Notes under the pieces: generated by a model
The model's input: only the letters and a program-made list of their open reading frames with translations
What the model was told of the DNA's origin: nothing
Databases searched by the model: none
Shown: positions 8,019-19,446 of the stretch, one piece after another
Layout of the letters: each line of letters starts with the position of its first letter
Numbering within the stretch: position 1 is the stretch's first letter
Translations under genes and position numbers: made by a program
Assembly: GCF_014218295.1 (NCBI RefSeq)
Contig: NZ_AP023287.1
Span: 558,001 to 622,000, forward strand
Length of the DNA: 64,000 nt
Source of the DNA: Mycolicibacterium litorale
GTDB lineage: Bacteria > Actinomycetota > Actinomycetes > Mycobacteriales > Mycobacteriaceae
Direction: 5' to 3'

Positions 8019-9827
8019 TCATTCTCCGTCCAAAGCGCGGTCGAGGTTGATGGCGGCGCTGATCAGCGCCAGGTGGGTGAAGGCCTGCGGGAAGTTGCCG
8101 ACCTGATCGCCGGTCGCGCTGACCTGTTCGGCGTAAAGGCCGACGTGGTTGGCGTAGGTGAACATCTTCTCCAGCGCCAACCGCGCATGTTCGAGACGGC
8201 CGGCACGGGTCAGTGCTTCGACATACCAGAACGAGCAGATCGAGAACGTGCCCTCGTCGCCGTCGAGGCCGTCGGTACCGGGCTCGTACCGGAAGACCAG
8301 CGTGTCGGTCACCAGGTGCCGTTCGATCGCGTCCAGCGTGGACGGGAACCGCGGGTCGGCCGGTGACAGGAATTTCAGCATCGGCATCAGCAGTACCCCG
8401 GCGTCGAGTTCGCTACCCCCTTCGACGCGGGTGAACGCCTCGAGGTCGGAGTTCCAGGACTTCGTCATGATGCGGTCGTAGATCTCGTCGCGCGCCTTGG
8501 ACCAGGACACGATGTCGCCGGGCAGGCCGCGCGCCCTGGCGATGCGGATCGTGCGTTCGATCGCCACCCAGCACATCAGGCGCGACGTCGTGTACGGGCG
8601 GGCGTCGTCGCGGACCTCCCACATTCCGGCATCCGGGCGGTCCCAGTTGTCGACGACCCAGTTCACCACGTCGGTGATGTCCTGCCAGGCGTCGTGGCTG
8701 ATTCCCGGGCCGTGCTTGTTGAACAGGTAGACCGAGTCGATGATCTCGCCGTAGATGTCGAGCTGCAGTTGGTCGGCGGCGGCATTGCCGACCCGCACCG
8801 GTGCGGAGTCGCGGTAGCCGCGCAGGTGCGGCAGTTCGGTCTCGTCGGGCAGGTTGCCGTCGATGTCGTAGAGCACACGCAGCGGTCCCAGCCGCCCGTC
8901 GGCCGCGCAGTCGCGGTGACCCAGCCGCTCCGACAGCCATCGGATGAATTCCCGTGCCTCCGAGATGAATCCAAGGCGCAGCAGCGCGTAGGTGCTGAAA
9001 CCGGCGTCGCGGATCCACACGTAGCGGTAATCCCAGTTGCGGTTGCCGCCGATCGGTGCGGGCAGGCTGGTGGTCGGCGCGGCGACGATCGCGCCGCTGG
9101 GTTGGTGGGTCAGCAGTTTGAGCGTGATGGCCGAGCGGTGCACGACCTCGCGCCACCGTCCGGTGTAGGTGGACTGCGCGAGCCAGTGGTGCCAGAACGC
9201 CGTGGTGTTCGTCAGCAGCTCGCCGGTCGCGTCGACGGCGTCGGCGCTGACGTCGTCGTCGGGTCCGAGCATCTCGAGGACGAAGACCGCGGTGTCCCCG
9301 GTCCTCAGTTCGACGTCGGCGGTGACGATTCCGTCGCTCACCTCGAGTGCGGCCGTGGCGCTGAGTCCCATCCGCATGTCGGCGCCGGTGAGCAGGACGC
9401 CGTCACCGCGCGTCTCGGTGCGGCACGACTCGCGCGCGTAGTCGGGACGGGCGTCCAGGCGCGTGCGCATCCGCAGGGTGCCGCGCACCCCGCGGACCTG
9501 GCGCACCAACCGCTGGCGGTGGCCGGGGTCGGCGGCGTCGGCCACGGGCATGAAGTCGTGCACCTCGGCGACCCCGTCGGCGGTCAGGAATCGCGTGATC
9601 AGCACGGCGGTGTCGGGGTAGTAGAACTGATGCGTGCGGGTGACGCCGCCCGCGGGCGCGAGCTGCCAACTGCCACCGCGCTCCTGGTCCAGGATGGCAC
9701 CGAACACGCTGGGCGCGTCGAAGCGCAGCGGGCAGAACCAGTCGATCGTGCCGTCGACGCCCACCAGCGCACACGTGCGCAGATCCCCGATCAAGCCGTG
9801 TTCGGCGATGCCGAGCGGCTCACTCAT
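8019..9827 (-). CDS. Glycoside hydrolase family 15, trehalase-like
   Basis: 602 aa, the usual length of the actinobacterial GH15 trehalase/glucoamylase-like enzymes. The N-terminal beta-sandwich domain begins [36 protein letters not shown] in abbreviated form at residues 6-40. The catalytic (alpha/alpha)6 barrel contains [23 protein letters not shown], the hallmark segment, and a C-terminal [15 protein letters not shown] motif. Mycobacterial members (Rv2402 type) are reported as trehalases, which would release glucose beside zwf. The start overlaps the zwf stop by 8 nt (ATGAGTGA), which indicates translational coupling. Trehalase versus another alpha-glucosidase activity cannot be settled from sequence. 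Confidence 0.85.
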   Translation of the reverse strand: MSEPLGIAEHGLIGDLRTCALVGVDGTIDWFCPLRFDAPSVFGAILDQERGGSWQLAPAGGVTRTHQFYYPDTAVLITRFLTADGVAEVHDFMPVADAADPGHRQRLVRQVRGVRGTLRMRTRLDARPDYARESCRTETRGDGVLLTGADMRMGLSATAALEVSDGIVTADVELRTGDTAVFVLEMLGPDDDVSADAVDATGELLTNTTAFWHHWLAQSTYTGRWREVVHRSAITLKLLTHQPSGAIVAAPTTSLPAPIGGNRNWDYRYVWIRDAGFSTYALLRLGFISEAREFIRWLSERLGHRDCAADGRLGPLRVLYDIDGNLPDETELPHLRGYRDSAPVRVGNAAADQLQLDIYGEIIDSVYLFNKHGPGISHDAWQDITDVVNWVVDNWDRPDAGMWEVRDDARPYTTSRLMCWVAIERTIRIARARGLPGDIVSWSKARDEIYDRIMTKSWNSDLEAFTRVEGGSELDAGVLLMPMLKFLSPADPRFPSTLDAIERHLVTDTLVFRYEPGTDGLDGDEGTFSICSFWYVEALTRAGRLEHARLALEKMFTYANHVGLYAEQVSATGDQVGNFPQAFTHLALISAAINLDRALDGE

Positions 9828-11229
9828 CCGGCAGCCGCCACCCCGGCGTGCCCGGCAGCGCCAGCGCCTCGTCGGGCCCCCACGATCCGCGGGCGTACGG
9901 GCGCACCGGCGGCGGTGCGTCCAGCACCGGTTGGCACACCTGCCACAGGCGGTCCACCTCGTCCGCGCGTGTGAACAGCGTCTGGTCGCCGCGCATCACG
10001 TCGAGCAGCAACCGCTCGTAGGCCTCCAGCGGGGTGTCGTCGGAGTTCTCGTCGGCCAGGTCGAGGTGCAGGTCGAGCGGCATCAGCGCCAGGTCGGGGC
10101 CCGGCCGTTTGGCCAGCATCCGGACCGCGACCGCCGGTGAGTCGGTGAGTTCGAGCACGAGCTGGTTGGGGCCGAGATCCTCGGCGCCGAAGCGCTCCAT
10201 CGGCGGCGTGCGGAACGTCAACGTGACGGTGCGTCGGGTGGCGCCCAAAGCCTTGCCGGTGCGCAGGTAGAACGGCACGCCCTGCCACCGCTCGGTGTCG
10301 ACGAACGCCTCGAGCGCGACGAACGTCTCGACGGTCGAATCGTCGTCGACGCCGTCCTCGTCGCGGTATCCGTCGTACTGGCCGAACACCACGTGGTCGG
10401 GGTCGAGCGGGCGCATCGCCTCGAACACCTTGGCCTTCTCGTTGCGCAGCGACACCGCGTCGAGGTGCACGGGCGGTTCCATCGCGACGAAACCCAGCAC
10501 CTGGCACAGGTGGGTGGAGATCATGTCGCGGAAGCACCCCGTGGACTCGTAGAAACCGCCCCGGCCCTCGATCGTGAGCTCCTCGGGCACGTCGATCTGC
10601 ACCGACTCGACGTGGCTGCGGTGCCAGGCCGGTTCGATCAGACCGTTGGCGAACCGCAGGGCGAGGATGTTCTGCACCGCTTCTTTCCCGATGAAGTGGT
10701 CGATGCGGTACACCTGATCCTCGTCGACGACGCCCTTGAGTACGGCGTCGAGTTCGCGGGCCGAGTCCAAATCGGTGCCGAACGGTTTCTCCACGACCAG
10801 CCGGGCGCCGTCGGTGAGCCGCTCGCGACCCAGCATCGTGATCATCGGCTGCATGGCCTTCGGCGGGACCGACAGGTAGATCATCGTCTGGGCGTCGTCG
10901 CCGAGCTGCTTCTGCGCGCTGCGGACCGCTTCGGCGAGGTCACCGCCATCCTCGCCGTCGGAGATGTGAAAGGACAAGCGCGACAACAGGTTCGAGAGAA
11001 CCTCGTCGTCGATGTCGTCGACGGATTCGCGCAGTCCGGAGCCGACGGTGTCGCGGAACTCGTCGTCGCTTCCGGGGGAGTGCCGTCCCGACCCGATGAT
11101 CGCGTAGTCGGTGGGCAGCCGGTCCGCGGCGGCCAGTCGGTAGAGGCCGGGGAACAGTTTGCGTTCGGCCAGGTCGCCGGTCGCGCCGAACAGCACGAAA
11201 ATGTGTGGCGCCAGGCGCTCTTCGCTCAT
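9820..11229 (-). CDS. zwf: Glucose-6-phosphate 1-dehydrogenase
   Basis: 469 aa enzyme oxidising glucose 6-phosphate to 6-phosphogluconolactone with NADP(+), the entry to the pentose phosphate pathway. Seen are the dinucleotide fingerprint [10 protein letters not shown] (about residues 15-24), EKPFG (147-151) and the substrate-binding signature RIDHFIGKE (175-183). ATG 11229 (MSEERLAPH) was preferred to the ATG at 11250 because the family begins just before the fingerprint. It heads a likely operon with GH15, the TIGR03085-like gene and the LLM oxidoreductase. Mycobacteria carry more than one G6PD-like gene plus F420-linked Fgd, also in this window. Confidence 0.93.
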   Translation of the reverse strand: MSEERLAPHIFVLFGATGDLAERKLFPGLYRLAAADRLPTDYAIIGSGRHSPGSDDEFRDTVGSGLRESVDDIDDEVLSNLLSRLSFHISDGEDGGDLAEAVRSAQKQLGDDAQTMIYLSVPPKAMQPMITMLGRERLTDGARLVVEKPFGTDLDSARELDAVLKGVVDEDQVYRIDHFIGKEAVQNILALRFANGLIEPAWHRSHVESVQIDVPEELTIEGRGGFYESTGCFRDMISTHLCQVLGFVAMEPPVHLDAVSLRNEKAKVFEAMRPLDPDHVVFGQYDGYRDEDGVDDDSTVETFVALEAFVDTERWQGVPFYLRTGKALGATRRTVTLTFRTPPMERFGAEDLGPNQLVLELTDSPAVAVRMLAKRPGPDLALMPLDLHLDLADENSDDTPLEAYERLLLDVMRGDQTLFTRADEVDRLWQVCQPVLDAPPPVRPYARGSWGPDEALALPGTPGWRLPDE

Positions 11230-11283
11230 GGGGCCACACATGCCCGGCATGCGGCGGTGTTCAAACCGGCTATGACCGGAAAG

Positions 11284-11845
11284 TCAGAAAGTCTGCACCC
11301 GCTCGACGGCGACGAACATGCCGCGGCCGGTGCGGTCGTTGGTGAACCGGGTGCCGTCGCCGCCGGCGTCGATGGTCCACCCCACCGCGGAGTAGCGGCG
11401 GTAGTCCAGTGTGACGGCCGGGATGTCGCCGAGGTTGCCCAGCACCCACTCGACCTGCCCGTCCGCCGACAGGCGCACGCCGTTGGCGGGCAGCCCGTCG
11501 ACCTCCGGCGCGTCGGTGAACTCCGATTCGCAGCCGACCTCCTCGGTGGACAGCTGACAGCGCGTCTTCCCGGATTTCGTCTGGATGAAGACGTAGCCGT
11601 TTTGTGGGGTGAGGACCTCGGCGGCCGCAGGCGGGGAGGCGCTCGGCGGGGCGGGGGTGAGCGTGCGCGGCGGCGGCGGGTGTGGGCGTCGACGTGCGCG
11701 AGGGCCGTGGGGTCGGCACGGTCGGTTCGGTCGGTTGGACCGAGGCGTCGGGGCTGCGGACGGCGGTGCCGGAGGTGTCGTCCTGGCAGCCGGCCAGCAG
11801 CGCGGCCACGGCGAGCGCGCATCCTCCGGCCAGGCGCAGCTTCAC
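11284..11845 (-). pseudogene. Frameshifted lipoprotein gene
   Basis: The start at GTG 11845 (VKLRLAGGC) gives a lipoprotein signal with lipobox LAGC, then a Thr/Pro/Ser linker to about 11680. The frame then degenerates into Arg/His/Pro shadow sequence, while another frame takes over: PPPPRTLTPAP, AAAEVLTPQNGYVFIQTKSG, two Cys, and a convincing C-terminal domain ending at the TGA of 11284. Joining the two halves needs a one-base deletion or two-base insertion, within the GCC-rich run at about 11666-11682. The joined protein would be about 186 aa. It is either a real disruption or a sequencing error in a GC-rich tract. The function is unknown; a two-Cys exported beta-rich domain is likely. Confidence 0.72.
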
Positions 11846-11899
11846 ACCGCCGAGCTTACGACGGGTGTGACGGATGTGATGGTTGTGACGCGCTCTCGT

Positions 11900-11948
11900 G
11901 ATTTCGGCGTCGCTGGTTGCGGTGGGCGGGACGGGGCACACCGAAATC
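11900..11948. repeat. 49-bp palindromic intergenic repeat, copy 1
   Basis: Begins GATTTCGG and ends ACACCGAAATC, with arms that pair. It matches the element at 40465-40513 at 40 of 49 positions with no gaps. It lies between the divergent lipoprotein gene and dnaK, just upstream of a SigH-like promoter. Confidence 0.85.
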
Positions 11949-11956
11949 GCGGGAGG

Positions 11957-11983
11957 GGGAACAAACGGGGAGGCCGGTCCGTT
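11957..11983 (+). promoter_or_regulatory. SigH-type promoter upstream of dnaK
   Basis: GGGAACA at 11957-11963, 16 nt, then CGTT at 11980-11983. This fits the mycobacterial SigH/SigE consensus (GGGAAYA, 16-17 nt, CGTT). SigH control of dnaK is established in M. tuberculosis; here it is read from sequence only. Confidence 0.7.
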
Positions 11984-11998
11984 GGGCCTATCGAAGAA

Positions 11999-12019
11999 GT
12001 TGAGTGAATAAGGCTCAAG
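11999..12019 (+). promoter_or_regulatory. HspR HAIR operator 1 (dnaK)
   Basis: TTGAGT (12000-12005), 7 nt, then GCTCAAG (12013-12019). It matches the HAIR consensus CTTGAGT-N7-ACTCAAG with two mismatches. It lies just downstream of the SigH-like -10. Confidence 0.8.
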
Positions 12020-12025
12020 TCTGAG

Positions 12026-12055
12026 TTGACAGCCGGGTGTCCGGCAGAGCAGTCT
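12026..12055 (+). promoter_or_regulatory. Housekeeping-type promoter of dnaK
   Basis: A perfect -35 TTGACA (12026-12031) and a weak -10 CAGTCT (12050-12055) with an 18-nt spacer. The -10 overlaps HAIR site 2, which suits repression by HspR. Confidence 0.5.
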
Positions 12056-12074
12056 TGAGTGCAGTCCGCTCAGA
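12054..12074 (+). promoter_or_regulatory. HspR HAIR operator 2 (dnaK)
   Basis: A perfect left half CTTGAGT (12054-12060), 7 nt, then GCTCAGA (12068-12074), a degenerate right half. It overlaps the proposed -10. Confidence 0.7.
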
Positions 12075-12115
12075 CCCCACAGAACGTAGTAGTTGGCAAC
12101 AAGGAGGACAAAAAC

Positions 12116-13977
<1,862 letters not shown>

Positions 13978-13981
<4 letters not shown>

Positions 13982-14631
13982 CCCGTCCCTTCAACGGCGA
14001 GAATGAGCCGCAAGAGCCGGTGACCGTCACCGACAAACGGCGCATCGACCCGGTGACCGGCGAGGTACGTGAACCGGCGACGGCGTCGGCCCCCACCGGG
14101 CCGGCGCCGGACCCGGCGCCAGCTGCCGCGAGCGCGACCGACACCGACGAGGTGGCCGAGCTCAAGAGCACCCTGCAGCGTGTGAAAGCGGAGTACGACA
14201 ACTACCGCAAGCGCACGCTGCGCGACCAGCAGATGATCGCCGACCGCGCAAAGGTGGCGGTGGTGAGCCAGTTGCTGGGCGTGCTCGACGATCTCGACCG
14301 CGCCCGCAGCCACGGCGACCTGGAATCCGGGCCGCTGAAGTCGGTGGCCGACAAGCTGGCGACCGCACTGGAGCAGCTCGGGTTGACGGCGTTCGGCGAG
14401 GAGGGCGACGAGTTCGACCCGTCCCTGCACGAAGCCGTCCAGCACGAGGGCGACGGCACGCACCCCGTCGTGGGCACCGTGATGCGCCGCGGCTACAAGG
14501 TCGGCGAACAGGTGGTCCGGCACGCGATGGTCGGTGTGGTCGACACCGTCCCAACGGCCGACACGGCCGAGAACGGCAGCGCTTCGACCCCCCTGGCCCC
14601 AGAATCAGGTCCAGAATCAGACAACCAGTAA
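13978..14631 (+). CDS. grpE: Nucleotide exchange factor GrpE
   Basis: 217 aa. It releases ADP from DnaK. The N-terminal 45 residues are disordered ([16 protein letters not shown]), then comes the dimeric coiled coil [24 protein letters not shown] in the usual position. The C-terminal beta domain has [20 protein letters not shown] and the [14 protein letters not shown] hallmark. The GTG start overlaps the dnaK stop by 4 nt (GTGA), so translation is coupled. Confidence 0.96.
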
Positions 14632-14669
14632 CAACAGAGAACGAGAGAAAGGTGAGGAGGTGACGCGGC

Positions 14670-15863
14670 ATGGCCCAACGCGAGTGGGTCGAGAAGGACT
14701 TCTACAAAGAACTCGGCGTCTCCTCTGACGCCAGCGCAGACGAGATCAAGAAGGCCTACCGGAAGTTGGCCCGCGATCTCCACCCCGACACCAACCCGGA
14801 TCCCTCCGCATCCGAGCGGTTCAAGGCCGTGTCCGAGGCGCACAGCGTGCTGTCGGATCCGGCGAAGCGCAAGGAGTACGACGAAACCCGCCGGCTGTTC
14901 GCCGGCGGCGGATTCGGCCGTGGTCGCTTCAACGGCGGCGGCGGTGGAGGATTCGGCGGTTTCGGCGGCGGGGGTGGCTACGGGTCAGAGGGTGTCGAGT
15001 TCAACCTGAACGATCTGTTCGACGCCGCCGGGCAGACCGGCGGCGCCAACATCGGCGACCTCTTCGGTGGTCTGTTCGGGCGAGGTGCCTCGCCGCGGCC
15101 CAGCCGGCCGCGGCGAGGCAACGACCTCGAGACCGAGACCGAGCTGTCGTTCCTCGAGGCCACCAAGGGTGTGGCGATGCCGTTGCGGCTCACCAGCCCG
15201 GCCCCGTGCACGAATTGCCATGGCAGCGGCGCCCGCCCGGGCACCAGCCCGAAGGTGTGCCCGAACTGCAACGGCGCCGGGGTGATCAACCGCAACCAGG
15301 GGGCGTTCGGATTCTCCGAACCCTGCACCGAGTGCAAGGGCAGCGGCTCGATCATCGAACACCCCTGCGCCGAGTGCAAAGGCACCGGTGTCACCACCAG
15401 GACCCGCACCATCAACGTGCGGATCCCCCCGGGTGTGGAGGACGGTCAGCGGATCCGGTTGGCCGGCCAGGGCGAAGCGGGTCTGCGCGGCGCACCGTCG
15501 GGCGATCTGTACGTGACCGTCCATGTGCGCCCCGACAAGGTGTTCGGCCGCGACGGCGACGACCTCACCGTCAGCGTGCCGGTGAGCTTCCACGAGTTGG
15601 CGCTCGGCACAACGCTTTCCGTGCCGACGCTGGAGGGCAAGGTCGGTGTGCGGGTGCCGAAGGGCACCTCGGACGGCCGCATCCTGCGGGTGCGTGGCCG
15701 CGGTGTGCCCAAGCGCGGCGGAGGACACGGCGACCTGCTGGTGACCGTCAAGGTGGCGGTTCCGCCGAACCTCGAGGGTGAGGCGGCCGAAGCGTTGGAG
15801 GCGTACGCGAAGGCGGAGCGGGCGAGCGGATTCGACCCGCGGGCCGGATGGTCGGGAGCGTGA
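14670..15863 (+). CDS. dnaJ: Chaperone DnaJ (type I Hsp40)
   Basis: 397 aa. The J domain (about residues 10-72) carries the HPD motif that stimulates DnaK ATPase. A Gly/Phe-rich segment (about 77-110) follows, then four CxxCxGxG zinc motifs ([32 protein letters not shown]) and C-terminal beta domains. It corresponds to the operon-borne DnaJ1 of mycobacteria. GAGGAGG lies 8-14 nt upstream of the ATG. It follows grpE by 38 nt. Confidence 0.97.
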   Translation: MAQREWVEKDFYKELGVSSDASADEIKKAYRKLARDLHPDTNPDPSASERFKAVSEAHSVLSDPAKRKEYDETRRLFAGGGFGRGRFNGGGGGGFGGFGGGGGYGSEGVEFNLNDLFDAAGQTGGANIGDLFGGLFGRGASPRPSRPRRGNDLETETELSFLEATKGVAMPLRLTSPAPCTNCHGSGARPGTSPKVCPNCNGAGVINRNQGAFGFSEPCTECKGSGSIIEHPCAECKGTGVTTRTRTINVRIPPGVEDGQRIRLAGQGEAGLRGAPSGDLYVTVHVRPDKVFGRDGDDLTVSVPVSFHELALGTTLSVPTLEGKVGVRVPKGTSDGRILRVRGRGVPKRGGGHGDLLVTVKVAVPPNLEGEAAEALEAYAKAERASGFDPRAGWSGA

Positions 15864-15867
15864 GCCG

Positions 15868-16257
15868 ATGGCAGCAAAAGGTAACGGAGAGACCCGCACC
15901 TTCCTGATCTCGGTGGCCGCCGAGCTGGCCGGTATGCACGCGCAGACGCTGCGCACCTACGACCGGCTCGGCCTGGTCAGCCCGCAACGCACGTCGGGCG
16001 GCGGGCGGCGCTACTCCGAACGCGACGTCGACCTGCTCCGCGAGGTGCAGCGGCTGTCGCAGGACGAGGGTGTCAACCTGGCCGGGATCAAACGCATCAT
16101 CGAGCTGACCAATCAGGTCGAGGCGCTGCAGTCACGCGTCGCCGAACTGGTCAACGAGGTCGAGCAGTTGCGCGCCAACCAGCGTCGCGACGTCGCGCCG
16201 CCGGCCAAGAGCACCGCGCTGGTGGTGTGGCAGCCGCGGCAGGGCCGCAGCCGCTAG
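15868..16257 (+). CDS. hspR: Heat-shock repressor HspR (MerR family)
   Basis: 129 aa. MerR-type winged helix (about residues 11-80: LISVAAELAGMHAQTLRTYDRLGL, SGGGRRYSERDVDLLREVQRL), then a coiled coil with ELTNQVEALQSRVAELVNEVEQL, and a short hydrophobic tail (ALVVWQP). It binds HAIR repeats upstream of dnaK and clpB, with DnaK as co-repressor, giving feedback. ATG 15868 lies 4 nt after the dnaJ stop; longer frames read antisense-like sequence inside dnaJ. The 3' end overlaps the convergent epimerase gene by 4 nt. Confidence 0.97.
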   Translation: MAAKGNGETRTFLISVAAELAGMHAQTLRTYDRLGLVSPQRTSGGGRRYSERDVDLLREVQRLSQDEGVNLAGIKRIIELTNQVEALQSRVAELVNEVEQLRANQRRDVAPPAKSTALVVWQPRQGRSR

Positions 16258-17159
16258 CCGGCGATCCGGATCGAGAACCGGCTGGTCGCAGGCTCGTTCG
16301 GCGCCGCCACCCGGTAGTGGCCGCGCCGCAGCGCGTCCGTCGGCGCGGCCATCGGTTCGACGGCGACGAGGTCGTCGGACGACGGTGCGAACAGCTGCGC
16401 CGCCGAATATCCCTGTCCGAAGCTCACTTCCACGGATCGGTCACCCCCGGAGAGGACGAAGAGCGAGCCGTCGTCGACCTGGTCGAAGCCGTGGTCGAGT
16501 TCGGTGTCGCCCAGCGTCTCCGACCGCGCCGACCACGCCTCGGTGGCGCCGGTGGGGATGCCCCAGCTGTCGACCGGCAGGTGACGCATCGCCGGAGTCT
16601 GCAGTTGCCACCGCGCCCGAGGGACGTCCGGGATCTGCAGATACGGGTGATAGCCGTAGCAGAGCGGAACCGATGCCGCAGCCGACGGCGCCACCGTGGT
16701 CTCCACGGTCAGCGTGCGGTCGCCCAGCGTCACCGCCATGGTGAGGACGTGGGGGAACGGGAACGTCGCCAGCAGTCGCGGGCTGCCGGCCCAGTCCACG
16801 GTCGCGACCAGCCTCTTGTCGGAGTGCTCGACGACCACCCACTCGCGGTAGGCGCCCAGCACCCCGTGGATCGGCACACCGTGTTCGTCGGTGCGCACCC
16901 CGCCCACCCCCGGCGTCAGGGTCACCACGGCACCGTCGATGGGGTACTTGTTCGCGCTCAACCGATTCGCCCACGGGTAGAGGATCGGGATGCCCATGGT
17001 CTTACCGCTGGTGATGTAGGCCTCGACCCCGCGGCGCTGGCCCAGGTATTCGACGCCGTCGTCGGACAGCGACGTGCAGATCATTCCGGCGGCGGGCACG
17101 TACGTCGCGGTCACCGATGACGACGGGTCGCGTAGGATGACGGGCTGGTACTCGGCCAT
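16254..17159 (-). CDS. Aldose 1-epimerase (galactose mutarotase)-like protein
   Basis: 301 aa beta-sandwich protein of the mutarotase superfamily. Typical segments are GKTMGIPILYPWANRLSANKY, a mid-protein GVPIHG with the substrate His, and CYGYHPYLQIP containing the second catalytic-type His. A late FAPSSDDLVAVEPMAAPTDALR gives the family Glu. It interconverts sugar anomers, but the substrate is undetermined; mycobacterial members are annotated only by fold. It is convergent with hspR and transcribed away from it. A CACACT box lies 6 nt before the ATG. Confidence 0.82.
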   Translation of the reverse strand: MAEYQPVILRDPSSSVTATYVPAAGMICTSLSDDGVEYLGQRRGVEAYITSGKTMGIPILYPWANRLSANKYPIDGAVVTLTPGVGGVRTDEHGVPIHGVLGAYREWVVVEHSDKRLVATVDWAGSPRLLATFPFPHVLTMAVTLGDRTLTVETTVAPSAAASVPLCYGYHPYLQIPDVPRARWQLQTPAMRHLPVDSWGIPTGATEAWSARSETLGDTELDHGFDQVDDGSLFVLSGGDRSVEVSFGQGYSAAQLFAPSSDDLVAVEPMAAPTDALRRGHYRVAAPNEPATSRFSIRIAG

Positions 17160-17180
17160 GGCGTCAGTGTGGCATGCCCC

Positions 17181-18347
17181 TCAGTCGGTCAGCGGGTCGT
17201 GGTGGATCCGTTCAGGCGGGGCTCCTTTGGCAATCAGCGCCGCCCGGGTGGCCTCGGTCATCGCCGCGCTGCCGCAGATCAGGATCTGCCGGTCGCCCCA
17301 GTTGCCGTATCGGGTCACCACGTCGGGGAGCCGGCCGGTCTGGCGCACGTGCAGACCGCGGGGCGGTGTCGGGTCCGGATAGTCGGCGGCCCACGGCGGA
17401 TCGGTGCTGTACTCCGACACCGGCGTCACCGACAACCACGGGTTCGTGGAGGCGATCTGCCACAGCGTCGGCAGGTCGTAGAGGTCGCAGGGGAACCGCC
17501 CACCGAAGAACAGGTGCACCCGCGGATTCACCCCGAACCGCGTCATGTCCATGATCAGCGTGCGCAGCGGCGCCAGGCCGGTACTGCCGGCGACCATCAG
17601 CACGTCGCCGCCGTCGCGGTCGACGGCGAGGCCGCCGTGCGGGTTCGACAGCCGCCACCGGTCACCGACCCGGGTCTCGTTGACGATCGCGGTGCTCACC
17701 ATGCCGCCCGGCACCGACCGGATGTGGAATTCGATGCCGCCGCTCGGCTCGGCGGGGATGGCCGGGCTCAGGTAGCGCCAGCGCCGCGGCCACTGCGGCA
17801 CCTGCACCGTCACGTACTGGCCTGGGTGGTAAGCCAGCGGCCGGTCCAGCTGCAGCCGCACCACCGACACGTCGCGGGTGGCGCGGATGCGCTCGATCAC
17901 GGTGCCGTCGCAGTACGGGGGCCCCTCTTCGGCCTCGGCCGCGCCGCGCATCACCCCGGTGGCCAGTGCGACGGTGTCCCGCGCGGCCTCGGCGAGGCGG
18001 TCGGACCACTGTCCGGCCAGCCGATGGTGCATCGCGGCGTACAGCGCGTCGCCCATCGTATCGTAATGGCGTTGCGTCACACCGTATTTGCGGTGATCGC
18101 GGCCGAGCTGGGCCAGGAACGCGACCGGCTCCTCGGCGCGCTGGGCGATCAGTTCGCCGAGCAACCAGCTCAGCGCCTGGGCGAAGACGGTGCGCTGGCG
18201 CGCCATATCCGGCGGGAAAAGGTCGCGCGCGGACAGGTCGACGGCGAACCAGCGGGTGTAGAAGTCGGCGATCAGGGCGTCCGAGCCGTGCCGGGGGTCG
18301 ACCGCGTCGCGCAGTACGGCCAGCGCGTCACGGTCGTCGAGTCCCAC
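17181..18347 (-). CDS. Type II flavohemoglobin-like protein (Rv0385 family)
   Basis: 388 aa. The N-terminal globin-like domain (1-135) contains HRKYGVTQRHYDTMGDALYAA. A ferredoxin-NADP reductase-type module follows: FAD motif RWRYLSPA, GQYVTVQVP, then VAGSTGLAPLRTLI and LICGSAAMTEATR for NAD(P) and the C-terminal strand. The order matches Rv0385 of M. tuberculosis, a type II flavohemoglobin reported to lack efficient NO dioxygenase activity and to be linked to D-lactate oxidation. The GTG start has TACACT 8 nt upstream (18356-18361). It sits 16 nt behind the TetR-controlled membrane protein gene, so read-through is possible. Confidence 0.82.
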   Translation of the reverse strand: MGLDDRDALAVLRDAVDPRHGSDALIADFYTRWFAVDLSARDLFPPDMARQRTVFAQALSWLLGELIAQRAEEPVAFLAQLGRDHRKYGVTQRHYDTMGDALYAAMHHRLAGQWSDRLAEAARDTVALATGVMRGAAEAEEGPPYCDGTVIERIRATRDVSVVRLQLDRPLAYHPGQYVTVQVPQWPRRWRYLSPAIPAEPSGGIEFHIRSVPGGMVSTAIVNETRVGDRWRLSNPHGGLAVDRDGGDVLMVAGSTGLAPLRTLIMDMTRFGVNPRVHLFFGGRFPCDLYDLPTLWQIASTNPWLSVTPVSEYSTDPPWAADYPDPTPPRGLHVRQTGRLPDVVTRYGNWGDRQILICGSAAMTEATRAALIAKGAPPERIHHDPLTD

Positions 18348-18355
18348 GTCGCTCG

Positions 18356-18361
18356 AGTGTA
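18356..18361 (-). promoter_or_regulatory. -10 box TACACT for the flavohemoglobin gene
   Basis: TACACT on the minus strand, 8 nt before GTG 18347. It fills the short gap after the upstream membrane protein gene and would make the flavohemoglobin transcript leaderless. Confidence 0.45.
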
Positions 18362-18363
18362 AG

Positions 18364-19362
18364 TCAGTCGGCTGTGCGCGCCTTCTGCCGCAGCGCGGCG
18401 ACGGCCACCAGTGCCGCGCCCGCGACCGCCCAGCACAGCGCCACGACGATCGCGGTCGTCGCGCCGGCCCCGCCGAAGTACGCGGTCGACCGCAGCAGGG
18501 TGGCGGTCGCGCCCTGGGGGAGCCACTGACCGACCTCGCCCCAGCCGCGCGGCAGCATCTCGGGCGCGCTGGTCAGACCGGACAGCGGATTGCCGATCAG
18601 CAGGGCCAGCACCGCACCACACGCCAGCCCGATCCGTCCGAACAGCGAGCCGAGCCCGAGGATCGGCAGCCCGCACGCGAGCAGGCCGAGCGTCAGCGCC
18701 GCCGTCACGCCCCAGAAGTTCTGGTCGAACGACCCCAGGACGTAGTAGAGCAGCGCGGCGATGGTCCATCCCGCGACGGCGCTGAACACCACGGCGGCGG
18801 TCAGCCGCGTCCAGATCTCCCGCCGCAGTGCCAGCACCAGAGCGACGGCCGAGACGATCCCCGCCAGCGTGATGGGCAGGGCAGAGGCGGCCAGGCCGGC
18901 GCCGCGCGGGTCGGCGGTGGGCAGCGGAGCGACGTCCTCGATGACCGGCGCGTTGCCGGTCTGGGCCGCCATGCCGGTGCCGAGCTGGGTCAGCACCTGC
19001 GCCACGGCGGGGCTGGCGCCACTGGCGATCATCAAGGTGCGGCCGTCCGGTCCCAGCGACAGGCCGCCGTAGACCTGGCGGTCGCGGATGGCGTCGCGCA
19101 GTTGCTCTTCCCCCGGGTAGTAGGTGACGGCGAACGCGCCGGGCGCCCGCTGCTCCAGCATGGCGGCGACCTGGCCGTTGGCCGCCTGGGGGCCGGCAAC
19201 CCCGATCGGCACGTCGTGCGGTCCGGATTTCGCGGCGGGCAGCGCGAAGGCCAGCGCGACGATCGCGATGACCACGCACAGCCCGACCACGATGCCGGTG
19301 GCGCGGACGGCCGGCGGGGGTTCGTGGTGGGTGGGAGTGTGCGGCGATGACGTCGTTGTCAT
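18364..19362 (-). CDS. Multi-span membrane protein, ABC-2/YhgE-like topology
   Basis: 332 aa. One N-terminal span (about residues 25-45), a large external domain (about 46-165, with VPIGVAGPQAANGQVAAML and VTYYPGEEQLRDAIRDRQVYGGL), then five further spans to the C-terminus. This one-plus-five layout is typical of YhgE/Pip and ABC-2-type export permeases; no ATPase is encoded nearby. ATG 19362 was chosen because AAAGGAG lies 8 nt upstream. It is divergent from a TetR gene, with paired operators between, so it is the likely target of that repressor. The cargo is unknown. Confidence 0.72.
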   Translation of the reverse strand: MTTTSSPHTPTHHEPPPAVRATGIVVGLCVVIAIVALAFALPAAKSGPHDVPIGVAGPQAANGQVAAMLEQRAPGAFAVTYYPGEEQLRDAIRDRQVYGGLSLGPDGRTLMIASGASPAVAQVLTQLGTGMAAQTGNAPVIEDVAPLPTADPRGAGLAASALPITLAGIVSAVALVLALRREIWTRLTAAVVFSAVAGWTIAALLYYVLGSFDQNFWGVTAALTLGLLACGLPILGLGSLFGRIGLACGAVLALLIGNPLSGLTSAPEMLPRGWGEVGQWLPQGATATLLRSTAYFGGAGATTAIVVALCWAVAGAALVAVAALRQKARTAD

Positions 19363-19380
19363 GGCCCACTCCTTTTCATT

Positions 19381-19395
19381 CGACGTTGAATTTCG
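19381..19395 (+). promoter_or_regulatory. Candidate TetR operator site 1
   Basis: CGACGTTGAATTTCG, a 15-mer with CGA/TCG flanks. It is repeated in inverted orientation at 19422-19436, in the divergent intergenic region between the membrane protein gene and tetR. Confidence 0.6.
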
Positions 19396-19421
19396 TGCTA
19401 CGAGCGTAACCCCGGGTCCAT

Positions 19422-19436
19422 CGATATTCAACATCG
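19422..19436 (-). promoter_or_regulatory. Candidate TetR operator site 2
   Basis: Reads CGATGTTGAATATCG on the minus strand, 13 of 15 identical to site 1, with its own CGAT/ATCG palindromic ends. It lies 10 nt before the TACTGT box of tetR. Confidence 0.62.
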
Positions 19437-19446
19437 ATTGAAATGA

